This document shows positions 1-6,619 of a stretch of 41,117 nucleotides of DNA, one piece after another. Position numbers and translations under genes: made by a program. The first letter of the stretch is position 1. Every line of letters starts with the position of its first letter. The notes below the pieces were generated by a model, which saw only the letters and a program-made list of their open reading frames with translations, searched no databases and was not told where the DNA came from. This DNA comes from Thermoplasmata archaeon (lineage in GTDB: Archaea > Thermoplasmatota > Thermoplasmata > RBG-16-68-12 > JAGMCJ01). The stretch covers positions 1-41,117 of the forward strand of contig JAGLRN010000031.1 of assembly GCA_023136265.1 (NCBI GenBank), read 5' to 3'.

Positions 1-128
1 GTCAAACCACCCGAGTTGGGTCTGAATGAGGGTTTGCTCTTGTGGCGAGCTCGAATTTGGGTTCAGCAAGGAGGGTTAAGTCGTAACAAGGTATCTGTAG
101 GGGAACCTGCAGATGGATCACCTCCTTT
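1..128 (+). rRNA. 16S ribosomal RNA, 3' end (partial)
   Basis: The last part of a small-subunit rRNA gene enters from the left edge. The conserved 3' sequences are visible: GTCGTAACAAGGTA near 81-94, the helix 45 region GGGGAACCTGC near 100-110, and the terminal GGATCACCTCCTTT ending near 128, which carries the anti-Shine-Dalgarno CACCTCC. The match to the purine-rich ribosome sites before many genes here (GGAGG, GGTGAG) is direct. No 23S or tRNA gene follows: the next gene lies on the opposite strand and 41 kb of the window contain no 23S or 5S, so the 16S is unlinked. The exact mature end is inferred from the conserved sequence. Confidence 0.96.
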
Positions 129-140
129 GAAACCAAAAGA

Positions 141-186
141 GGCGATACCTACCCGCCAGAATGGCGGGGTATGAAGCAGGTATGCC
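141..186 (+). other. Hairpin just after the 16S 3' end
   Basis: A two-part inverted repeat starts 12 bases after the mature 16S end. The outer helix pairs 141-150 with 178-186 (nine pairs, one bulged G at 144); the inner helix pairs CCCGCCA (152-158) with TGGCGGG (162-168) around a three-base loop. It could be the 3' part of a 16S maturation structure or a transcription-end structure; no T-run follows directly, but ATTTTG lies at 231-236. Function is inferred; the pairing is visible. Confidence 0.5.
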
Positions 187-269
187 TTGGGCGGGGTCGC
201 TGGGCATCAAACTCATCGAGTGTCAATAGTATTTTGTTCGATTCTACAACTAGAGTCATCTAGCCGCAG

Positions 270-305
270 GAAGAAAAAAGAAGAAGAGAGAGCTCCGAAG
301 AGCTC
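270..305 (-). terminator. UUCG-loop hairpin plus T tract ending the repeat-protein gene
   Basis: Read on the minus strand, GAGCTC-TTCG-GAGCTC (305 to 290) forms a six-pair stem with the extra-stable C(UUCG)G tetraloop, and a pyrimidine tract with a run of six T follows (289 to 270). The hairpin begins inside the stop codon of the 304-2499 gene. Archaeal termination mainly uses oligo-T; the hairpin may also stabilise the mRNA end. Confidence 0.7.
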
Positions 306-2499
306 AGTGTCTATGCTTGCGGATGAAGAGGTCCTCGACGTCCATCGTCCCGTCCTCGTCTATGTCCTCCGCGTGATAGATTACGACGAGCCAATGCTCG
401 TGGTCGGGCGTTCCGTCATCGTCCGTGTCGAGGCTCTCATAGTAGACTATCCTCAGATCGATCCTCTCGAAGACTCCGTTGCTGTTCTCGTCGAAGGCCT
501 CGAGTTCACCCGCGAAGGCGCGCTGCCATTCCTTGTATCCGTCCTGGTCCGCGTCGACGTACTGATAGCCCATGATGACGACGTGAACATACTCGGGATT
601 CCCATCATCGTTGGCGTCCGTCATCTCCAGCTTGGCGAGGAGGATTCCCTCGTACTCCGGCACGCCGTCCGACGTCGCGTCCAGCATCTCGTATGCCACG
701 AGGCGTCCCCAGACCTCTTCCATATGTCCGTTGCTGTTCGTGTCGTTCGCCTCGAGAACGAGATGGACCACCTTCAGGTACTCCTTGTTCCCGTCCTCGT
801 CCTTGTCAACGTACACTACGCCGACCGCCCTCAGCCTAATCTTCTCGGGGTTCTCGGACGCCGTTACTGTTCTCGTCGAAGGACTCGAGTCTTCCACCAG
901 ATTATGGACCTCGACGTCCACCGCGTAGAAGGCCAGGAACTCGTATATGCCGTTCGAGTTCGGGTCAAGGATCCCCGCTCCGCGAATCCTCATCTTCATC
1001 GTCTCCGCTATACCGTTAGAGTTGTTGTCCCTAGCTTCGATCGTGGCGTGGCAGCCGCGCATCCATTCCGGATTGTCGTCCTCGTTCATGTCTAGGACTT
1101 CCATCCGAAGGGCCTCGATCTCAACCCTCTCCGGATAGCCATCCTCGATCTCATCCACCATCTCAATCTCAAAGGAGACGACCCCTATGTACTCGGGTCT
1201 GCCGTTGCTCGAGTTGTCCCAGGCCCTTCCCGCAACAAGTCTCGCGTGCACGTACTCGACGTTCCCGTCGGAGTTCGTGTCGTTTGCCTCGAACTCACCG
1301 AAGAGTCCCCGTGCAAGCTCTGGATTCCCGTCAACATCCATGTCCAGTCCCTCAACTGCGACGAAGGACAGCGACATCGTCTCGTTGTTTCCGTCATCGT
1401 TCTCGTCCGCGATCGCCATCTCCAGCTTCGCGATGCCCTGGTACTCGATGGTTCCATCGTCCTCGAAGTCGTAGGACTGATAGCCCACCAGGGTCATGTG
1501 AAGCTCCTCGGCTATCCCGTTGTTTGTCTCATCCTTGATCTCCGCCTGAGTCCAGAAGTACCGCCTGAACTCGAGGTTTCCATCAGTGTCAGCGTCCAGC
1601 TCCTGCTTTCCCACGAACTCGAGGCTGACGTAGTTGGGCGTCTCGTCGCCCTCGGGGTCCTGCATCACGAGCCGCCAGAGTCCGAGAGCTTCGTACTCGA
1701 TTAGTCCATCGCTGTTCGGGTCGAGCGCCACGTGGACACCCTGCAGTCCGACCAGGGCGTTGAACTTCCCGTCGCTGTCGTTATCCCAGAGGTTGATATT
1801 CCGTGCGAACACGGCCTTGACCTCCGGATAGCCGTCCTCGTTCTCATCGATCTCACATACCACGAGGATCCTGACCTCCACCCACTCGGGGTTTCCATCT
1901 CCGTCAGCGTCGTCGAAGTCGAATTCCACGGTCTTCGTGCAGTTGGGGTCGTCGCCCTCCTCGGTCAGAGCCTCGAGGAATATCCCGGTGTCGTACTCGT
2001 CCGTATCCACTTCCTCAATCCCCTCAAGCAGGGACATTGGCAGTTCGATGGGGTTCTCGGAGTCCATTTCGGGCATCTCGAGCTCGAAGTCCTCAGGAGT
2101 GATCAACTCCACCCCTTCCGAGGTGGCAGATTCGATCTGACTCTCGATTTCGGGCGGGGAATCTACCGTATAGTCATCGCCTTCCTCCTCGATTGTCTCC
2201 GGAGGCGTCTCCGTTTCTGGTGTCTTCTCCTCTACGCTCTGCGTTTCTCGCTCCTCCATGACGACATCGGCGGTGCGTGTTCCGTAGTCGATGTCCTCAG
2301 AGCTTCTCGTGCTGTCGGGTTCTTGAGCGGGAGACATTACCGCTCCCATCACCATCTGGTAGTCCTCGTTGCTCTCCAGTCCAGGAGCTTCGGCCATCAT
2401 CTTCGCCACAATGCCAAAGAGGGCCACGGTCACAAGCAGGAGGCATAGGGCAACGGCAACCTGCCCCGTTGACCTCTTCTTCGTGGTTGGTTCGTACAT
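304..2499 (-). CDS. Membrane-anchored surface protein of 21-residue calcium-loop repeats
   Basis: 731 residues. An N-terminal hydrophobic segment (about 14-32) after a lysine/arginine stretch should anchor it with the bulk outside. Residues 40-190 are an acidic, Pro/Thr/Glu-rich linker. From residue 197 to the end the protein is an almost perfect 21-residue repeat: each unit opens with DxDxDGxxE (variants DxNSNG), an EF-hand/thrombospondin-3-like calcium loop, followed by about 12 alternating hydrophobic residues typical of a beta strand. There are 24 full units and a partial 25th; unit 17 has lost its acidic loop and carries an 11-residue insert. Every fourth unit is most alike, giving an 84-residue super-unit. 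I recognise no named family; a calcium-stabilised beta-solenoid or propeller on the cell surface is inference. ATG with GGTGAG upstream and a TATA element support the start. It stands alone, ending in a hairpin terminator. Confidence 0.85.
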   Translation of the reverse strand: MYEPTTKKRSTGQVAVALCLLLVTVALFGIVAKMMAEAPGLESNEDYQMVMGAVMSPAQEPDSTRSSEDIDYGTRTADVVMEERETQSVEEKTPETETPPETIEEEGDDYTVDSPPEIESQIESATSEGVELITPEDFELEMPEMDSENPIELPMSLLEGIEEVDTDEYDTGIFLEALTEEGDDPNCTKTVEFDFDDADGDGNPEWVEVRILVVCEIDENEDGYPEVKAVFARNINLWDNDSDGKFNALVGLQGVHVALDPNSDGLIEYEALGLWRLVMQDPEGDETPNYVSLEFVGKQELDADTDGNLEFRRYFWTQAEIKDETNNGIAEELHMTLVGYQSYDFEDDGTIEYQGIAKLEMAIADENDDGNNETMSLSFVAVEGLDMDVDGNPELARGLFGEFEANDTNSDGNVEYVHARLVAGRAWDNSSNGRPEYIGVVSFEIEMVDEIEDGYPERVEIEALRMEVLDMNEDDNPEWMRGCHATIEARDNNSNGIAETMKMRIRGAGILDPNSNGIYEFLAFYAVDVEVHNLVEDSSPSTRTVTASENPEKIRLRAVGVVYVDKDEDGNKEYLKVVHLVLEANDTNSNGHMEEVWGRLVAYEMLDATSDGVPEYEGILLAKLEMTDANDDGNPEYVHVVIMGYQYVDADQDGYKEWQRAFAGELEAFDENSNGVFERIDLRIVYYESLDTDDDGTPDHEHWLVVIYHAEDIDEDGTMDVEDLFIRKHRH
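307..1911 (-). repeat. 25 protein-level repeats of 63 bases (21 residues), higher order 252 bases
   Basis: Codons 197-731 of the surface-protein gene. The spacing between successive first Asp residues is exactly 21 residues throughout, apart from one unit stretched to 32. The units sort into four classes by sequence: class C units (3, 7, 11, 15, 19, 23) mostly carry DxNSNG loops, class B units (2, 6, 10, 14, 18, 22) mostly carry DxDxDG and longer polar strands. The repeats are diverged at DNA level, so they are old and held by selection on the protein and are not a recent tandem expansion. Confidence 0.9.
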
Positions 2500-2529
2500 T
2501 CTCTCACCGAGAATCCTATCCCCCTGAGG

Positions 2530-2535
2530 TTATAA
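2530..2535 (-). promoter_or_regulatory. TATA box (TTATAA) for the repeat-protein gene
   Basis: TTATAA lies 31-36 bases before the ATG at 2499, leaving a short leader that holds GGTGAGAG just before the start. Spacing fits an archaeal promoter. Confidence 0.5.
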
Positions 2536-2673
2536 CTACACCCGTGGAAGTGTGTTACAGAAGATTCTTCCCTAAAGCTTATAAAGGAGTTTCTTGAGCG
2601 GGCCCCGGAAGCTTCGCGTTTGCCTTAGCCAGCAGGTCCCGCACGAGATCCTCCGTCGGATTGTTTCTGAGGT

Positions 2674-2683
2674 CTTTAAATAT
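2674..2683 (+). promoter_or_regulatory. TATA box for the 2705 membrane protein
   Basis: CTTTAAATAT ends 21 bases before the ATG at 2705, the spacing expected if transcription starts at the start codon (leaderless). This argues against longer open-frame starts further upstream, which would lie before the promoter. Confidence 0.6.
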
Positions 2684-2704
2684 CTTAAGACGAGTATTTA
2701 TGTG

Positions 2705-3676
2705 ATGAGAAAGGACGCTCGAGCCGTCGAGAATCCCATCTCCGCCATTTTTGACCTGGCTGAGGAGGTGACCGAGCAGCATCCCAAGTTCAAGAGGCTC
2801 GTGAAGTATGCGACGGTATTCATCGCAGCCTGGTTGTTTGTCGACTTCTTGTTCATTGTGAGTTTCAGACCGATTACGTTTCCCTTCCTTCTGTTCCTCT
2901 TCGCGTCGCTCTTCCTGCTCAGATGGTTCAACGCCACTACGGCACGTGCCATCCTGATATCCGTCGCGACCGTGAACACGTTCCTAATCCTTCTGTTGTT
3001 CTGGCGCCCCGATGTCATTCTCCTTGGCGGGATCCTGACGGGGCTCTTCATTCTTGGCATTATCCTGCTCAATCTCATCCACGAGATCAGGACCTTCTTC
3101 GACTACTATTGGATAAGGTTCAGAGTGATTAAGAGCGTCAGGGACGAGGATCCCGTGATGTACATCCCGAAGGGCGAGAGCTCGGTCCAAAGGGTGCTCA
3201 GCTTCCTCGCACAAAGGAGCCCCGACCTCACGAAGCACTTCTCGGCGCCAGGGGCGATTATGACTCCGGCAATCCTCAAGGGGCGGGGTCAGTTCTTCTA
3301 TCAGTTCGATGCCTATGCCAGCAGACGTTCAGGCTCCCTGTGGAGGGTTCTGAAGCTCGGTTATCCAGGATATGCCATTTACATCAAGAGTTTCGCCGAG
3401 AAGCCCAGACTTCAGGACCTCACGGCGCTCAAGGGGGCGGTAGAGGAAATCACAGCATTCACGAAGCTCCCTCCCCGCAGAGTGATAGCCCTGTGGACGA
3501 GGAAGAGCGAGGAGACCCTCGATGACGATGCGTACGATTTCCTCACGGGCGAGGCAGGTGTCATTAGGGGCGGCGTCTCTCTCATGAATTGCTCGCTGGA
3601 ACTCATTTCCGAGAACCCGGATGGAACGTACGATTTCATCCCTTACGTCTCGGATGTTCCGAGCCGGCAACGCTAG
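2705..3676 (+). CDS. Four-helix membrane protein with soluble C-terminal domain, unknown function
   Basis: 323 residues from the ATG chosen by the TATA spacing; GTG at 2702 is a neighbouring alternative. Four hydrophobic helices are visible at about 34-52, 56-73, 80-98 and 103-122, followed by about 200 soluble residues with mixed alpha/beta character (for example an RGQFFYQFDAY strand and a late FIPYVSD). No catalytic motif or named family is recognisable. Its stop codon shares the four bases CTAG with the stop of the convergent winged-helix gene. Confidence 0.75.
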   Translation: MRKDARAVENPISAIFDLAEEVTEQHPKFKRLVKYATVFIAAWLFVDFLFIVSFRPITFPFLLFLFASLFLLRWFNATTARAILISVATVNTFLILLLFWRPDVILLGGILTGLFILGIILLNLIHEIRTFFDYYWIRFRVIKSVRDEDPVMYIPKGESSVQRVLSFLAQRSPDLTKHFSAPGAIMTPAILKGRGQFFYQFDAYASRRSGSLWRVLKLGYPGYAIYIKSFAEKPRLQDLTALKGAVEEITAFTKLPPRRVIALWTRKSEETLDDDAYDFLTGEAGVIRGGVSLMNCSLELISENPDGTYDFIPYVSDVPSRQR

Positions 3677-4065
3677 CGGGCCCAGGCGGGGATCTCCCTG
3701 TACTTGCAGTGGTCGAGTATCTGTTCGTGGTATATCCGCCTGTAGAACTCGTTGAACTGCCTGACGTGGAGCACGCCCTCTTTCGTTATTCTGATCCCGT
3801 ATCTCTTCCCCTTCTGGGATATCTCTATGAACCCGTCTTCCTCGAGCCTGCTCAGAACCTTGTTCGTCATCACGTGGTTCGACTTGATCTCATGCTTGAT
3901 GTCCTCTTTTGACAGGGATGCGTCTTTCTGTTCCAGGATCTCGTCCAGTCGCTCCTCCAGACCCTCTTGATACAGGTCGATGTCAAGCTCACTGACCAGT
4001 CTGTTCAGGGCAAAACAGCAGTATATCTTGTAGTCCTTGTACAGCGCTGGACTGATTTCTTGCAC
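3673..4065 (-). CDS. Winged-helix DNA-binding protein, probable transcription regulator
   Basis: 130 residues with a GTG start next to GGGGGTG. The middle (about 48-95) reads as a winged helix: helix with SLSKEDIKHEIKS, recognition-helix region NKVLSRLEEDGFIEIS, then a wing with KGKRYGIRITKEG, the usual MarR/PadR-like layout. The N-terminal part is helical (DYKIYCCFALNRLVSELDIDLYQ) and may dimerise. A TATA-like ATATAT lies 36 bases upstream. Target genes are unknown; it faces the membrane-protein gene tail to tail, so it is not co-transcribed with it. Confidence 0.75.
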   Translation of the reverse strand: MQEISPALYKDYKIYCCFALNRLVSELDIDLYQEGLEERLDEILEQKDASLSKEDIKHEIKSNHVMTNKVLSRLEEDGFIEISQKGKRYGIRITKEGVLHVRQFNEFYRRIYHEQILDHCKYREIPAWAR

Positions 4066-4100
4066 CCCCTGTGGGTCGAAAGATTAAGGATTCTCACTTC

Positions 4101-4106
4101 ATATAT
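4101..4106 (-). promoter_or_regulatory. TATA-like box for the winged-helix gene
   Basis: ATATAT, read on the minus strand within GGGATATATGAAG, 36 bases before the GTG start. Between it and the next gene (4107-4203) I see no gene or clear terminator. Confidence 0.4.
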
Positions 4107-4203
4107 CCCTTTTGGCGACAGACCACGACCTGAGAATGAAGCGGCACTGGAGGCTGCGCGAGCCGCAAACGTCCCAGGCGATCCACTCTCCGGCCATGGG
4201 GCA

Positions 4204-5403
4204 TCAGGCGGGAGGAGTATCTGTCAAGTTAATGCTCAGGCCCCGGCGGCGGGCCTCCTCGACCACCCGTTCCGGTCGAATCGCGGACTCCACGGAATGT
4301 GCGCCCGGTCGAACCTCCCCTGCAGCGATCAACTGCGCCATTATCGAGGCATGCCAGCCGGTGACTCGTTCCATTGCCGTGAACCCCGTTTCACTGTCGT
4401 AGCGATCCACGAGATCGACAATGACTTCAGCGGGCGCCCCGTCCCTTGTTCCGATGACCCGAATATGGATGATGGCGATGTCGTGGATGGAGCCTTTGGC
4501 CACCTGTGGCTCGAAAAGCGCGTGGAACACGTGACGGGGGATGACCTCGTGGCCGTCAACCTCGATTGGAGACTCACTCAGGAGACCCAAGTCACGAAAG
4601 GTCACGATCTGGTCCCAGTGCCCTGCGTACCGCAATGTCTTGTTCTCCAGAGTCTGCAGGACCCCCTGGAACCCCCAGGGAGCGGTGGAGAGCCCGCCCG
4701 TGGTCACCCTGGCCTCCAACGTCCCCAGTTCAGGTATCTCCACCATCTCGGCGCCCTCCAGAGCCGGAACCGAGACCAATTCCCCATCCCGCAGGAATGT
4801 GGCTTCTCCGGCATACTCATTCGTGAGCCCAGCGATGCTGAAGGTCAGAGCATAGTTCCAAGGCGGCTCGGGGTTCAACGGGAGCCCCGCCTCGTACACA
4901 AATGCATGTTGCGGATCGTCCATTTGAGCCATGGCGTAAGCTAGGAGACTGACGTTCATCCCGGGACCCATTCCGCAGTCCGGGACCAGAGCCGCCCCCG
5001 CTACTCGCGCTTCTTCATCGAGCGTGAGCTGCTGCCGCGTGACCTCGGTGTTCCCGCCCATATCCACCATGCTGACGCCCAGCGGGATGGCGGTCTGCGC
5101 CACAGTCAGGTTGTAGGCGTAAGGGAGCCCGCTGAGCAGGACTTCCACCCGCTCCTCATCCAGAAACCGCCGCAACGTCCGGTCCTCAGACGCATCGAGT
5201 TCCTGAGGGTTCACTGGAGCCGCGGGAATGAACTCACGAACGCGTTCTGCGGCGGACTGAGCCTGGGCCAGTTTCACATCCACCAGGAAAAGTGCTTCAG
5301 GAGCACCGAATCGAGCGATGTCATAGGCGGCCGCTGTCCCCTGACGTCCAGACCCCAGAACGGCATATCGCTTCCCCATCGAAGCCTGTAACGGAAGTGG
5401 CAT
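4204..5403 (-). CDS. Saccharopine/lysine dehydrogenase family oxidoreductase
   Basis: 399 residues. The N-terminal Rossmann fold shows the dinucleotide motif GSGRQG (17-22), preceded by the strand KRYAVL, followed by acidic LVDVKL at the end of beta 2. Later segments LLSGLPYAYN, VDMGGN and LVPDCGMGPGMNV are typical of the saccharopine dehydrogenase / lysine 6-dehydrogenase / carboxynorspermidine dehydrogenase family, which act on amino acids with NAD(P). The substrate cannot be read from sequence. Either ATG at 5403 or the ATG at 5379 (MGKRYAVLG) may be used; neither has a clear ribosome site. Arginine is mostly CGN here, unlike the AGG/AGA-rich genes around it, which suggests acquisition, probably from bacteria, together with the divergent reductase. 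Confidence 0.85.
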   Translation of the reverse strand: MPLPLQASMGKRYAVLGSGRQGTAAAYDIARFGAPEALFLVDVKLAQAQSAAERVREFIPAAPVNPQELDASEDRTLRRFLDEERVEVLLSGLPYAYNLTVAQTAIPLGVSMVDMGGNTEVTRQQLTLDEEARVAGAALVPDCGMGPGMNVSLLAYAMAQMDDPQHAFVYEAGLPLNPEPPWNYALTFSIAGLTNEYAGEATFLRDGELVSVPALEGAEMVEIPELGTLEARVTTGGLSTAPWGFQGVLQTLENKTLRYAGHWDQIVTFRDLGLLSESPIEVDGHEVIPRHVFHALFEPQVAKGSIHDIAIIHIRVIGTRDGAPAEVIVDLVDRYDSETGFTAMERVTGWHASIMAQLIAAGEVRPGAHSVESAIRPERVVEEARRRGLSINLTDTPPA

Positions 5404-5487
5404 AGAAGTAGATTATGGGCGAATGAATGGGCCCTAGCAGATTTCAGGCTTGAGGGTTGCACAGGTTTTGAGTAGTGATTTCGGCCA

Positions 5488-5534
5488 GGATTACTTTCTA
5501 ATCCTATATACAGGTGGCGTAAACTTTATAAATA
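5488..5534. promoter_or_regulatory. Divergent promoters with an operator-like inverted repeat
   Basis: On the plus strand CTTTATAAATA (5524-5534) is a strong TATA box for the aldo/keto reductase side. On the minus strand TATATA (5510-5505) can serve the dehydrogenase. Next to the latter is a perfect inverted repeat GGATTA-5-TAATCC (5488-5504), placed between TATA box and expected start, where a repressor would act. The binding protein is unknown. Confidence 0.45.
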
Positions 5535-5563
5535 GCAGAAGTGAACCCGCCCCGGAACACATT

Positions 5564-5629
5564 ATGAGGGCTGTGGCGATACCAACTGGGCTAATGCAGC
5601 TCGATTCAAACGGAGGGACATTGAGATGA
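5564..5629 (+). CDS. Possible 21-codon leader peptide
   Basis: An ATG 30 bases after the strong TATA box opens a frame of 21 codons whose TGA overlaps the ATG of the aldo/keto reductase (ATGA). It could couple translation, or be the remnant of a longer gene, or be chance. The reductase has its own ribosome site (GGAGGG at 5612-5617), so the leader is not needed to explain its expression. Confidence 0.2.
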   Translation: MRAVAIPTGLMQLDSNGGTLR

Positions 5630-6486
5630 TTCCGAGACAGGAATTCGGACGTACAGGACGTCAAAGCACGCGGGTCATCTTCGGCGCCTATGCACTTAAC
5701 AAGGCAACGCAGGCAGAAGCGGATCGCGCATTGGCGCTGTTGCAGGAATACGGAGTGAATCACATCGATACCGCGCCCATGTACGGCAATGCAGAGAAGG
5801 TCATCGGGCCCTGGTTGGCCAAGCATCGAGATGACTTCTTCATTGCTACCAAAACCCGCAGCCGCTCACGCCAAGGAGCCTTGGCCAACCTGAAGCGATC
5901 GTTGGAACGGCTACGCGTCGACTACATCGATCTCTGGCAGATGCACGGCCTGACCAATCCGGCGGGATGGGAAAAAGCGATGGGGCCCGAGGGCACCTTG
6001 GAGGCTTCTATTGAAGCGCGTGACGAAGGTTGGGTACGGTTTCTGGGAGTGACTGGCCACGGTAGCAAAGTGCCGGCAATGCACAGACAAAGCTTGGAGC
6101 GATTTGATTTCGATACGGTCCAATTGCCGTACAACTACATGATGATGCAGAATCCCCGTTATGCAGCTGACTTCAACGAGTTGATTGAGATGTGCCGGAG
6201 TCGCAATGTTGTGGTACAAACCATCAAATCCATTGCTCGGTGGCCGTGTCGGGGCGGTTCCAAGACTTACAATACGTGCTTCTATGAACCGTTAGAGACC
6301 CAAGATGCCATCGATAAGTCGGTGCACTGGTCATTGGGCTTCCAAGACAGCTTTCTGATCACAACGGGCGATATGCAGCTTCTGCCCAAGGTATTGGATG
6401 CGGCCAATCGATTCGAAGCACGTCCGTCGGAGGCAGACATGGTCGCGCTCGCGGAGGAATCTACCATTCAACCGGTCTTCAAGTAG
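5626..6486 (+). CDS. Aldo/keto reductase family protein
   Basis: 286 residues with the ATG eight bases after GGAGGG. The aldo/keto reductase tetrad is visible: Asp48 (HIDTAPMYG), Tyr53, Lys76 (IATKT) and His107 (WQMHG). These enzymes are NAD(P)H-dependent barrel oxidoreductases of carbonyl compounds; family length is usually 280-330, so it is complete. The C-terminal half is short and diverged (RGGSKTYNTCFYEPL), so the natural substrate is open. Codon use (CGT, CGC, CGA arginine; many CAA, GAT) differs from the surrounding archaeal genes. It is divergent from the dehydrogenase and ends 24 bases before the tRNA-Pro 3' end. Confidence 0.88.
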   Translation: MIPRQEFGRTGRQSTRVIFGAYALNKATQAEADRALALLQEYGVNHIDTAPMYGNAEKVIGPWLAKHRDDFFIATKTRSRSRQGALANLKRSLERLRVDYIDLWQMHGLTNPAGWEKAMGPEGTLEASIEARDEGWVRFLGVTGHGSKVPAMHRQSLERFDFDTVQLPYNYMMMQNPRYAADFNELIEMCRSRNVVVQTIKSIARWPCRGGSKTYNTCFYEPLETQDAIDKSVHWSLGFQDSFLITTGDMQLLPKVLDAANRFEARPSEADMVALAEESTIQPVFK

Positions 6487-6510
6487 GGAAGCCTTTGTAA
6501 ATGGTAAGAG

Positions 6511-6585
6511 TGGGCCCGCCCAGATTCGAACTGGAGTCTAAGGCTCCCAAAGCCCCAAGGATTGACCAAACTACCCTACGGGCCC
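6511..6585 (-). tRNA. tRNA-Pro (TGG anticodon)
   Basis: On the minus strand the cloverleaf is: acceptor GGGCCCG / CGGGCCC (6585-6579 with 6518-6512), D arm GGGT / ATCC, anticodon stem GGGGC / GCCTT with loop TTTGGGA (anticodon complement at 6547-6549), T stem TCCAG / CTGGG with loop TTCGAAT, and discriminator A at 6511. No encoded CCA and no intron. The 3' end points at the foreign-looking reductase gene, the usual side for integration. Its own TATA box lies upstream. Confidence 0.93.
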
Positions 6586-6609
6586 TTCCACGAAAAAGCG
6601 TGGTAAGAC

Positions 6610-6618
6610 TATTTAAAG
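6610..6618 (-). promoter_or_regulatory. TATA box for tRNA-Pro
   Basis: CTTTAAATA on the minus strand, 25-33 bases before the first tRNA base. A small hairpin CCACG/CGTGG (6588-6603) lies between it and the tRNA. The box sits next to the end of the epimerase gene, so the tRNA is transcribed independently of that operon. Confidence 0.65.
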
Positions 6619-6619
6619 C

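Noticed and set aside
187-1095. A 302-codon open frame on the plus strand opposite the repeat-protein gene
   Set aside because: It is the antisense of the 63-base codon repeat: its product is a string of V-L-V-x-V repeats mirroring Asp/Gly codons, with no start signal; the minus-strand gene has anchor, motif regularity, promoter and terminator.
307-1911. Regular 63-base periodicity that might suggest a CRISPR array or tandem DNA repeat
   Set aside because: The units are diverged at DNA level, have no spacer/repeat distinction and stay in one reading frame, so it is a protein repeat. No CRISPR array was seen anywhere in the window.
4066-6511. Direct repeat of the tRNA-Pro 3' end that would mark an integrated element
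   Set aside because: I looked for GATTCGAATCTGGGC-like copies (either strand) from the winged-helix gene to the tRNA and saw none; no integrase gene is present.
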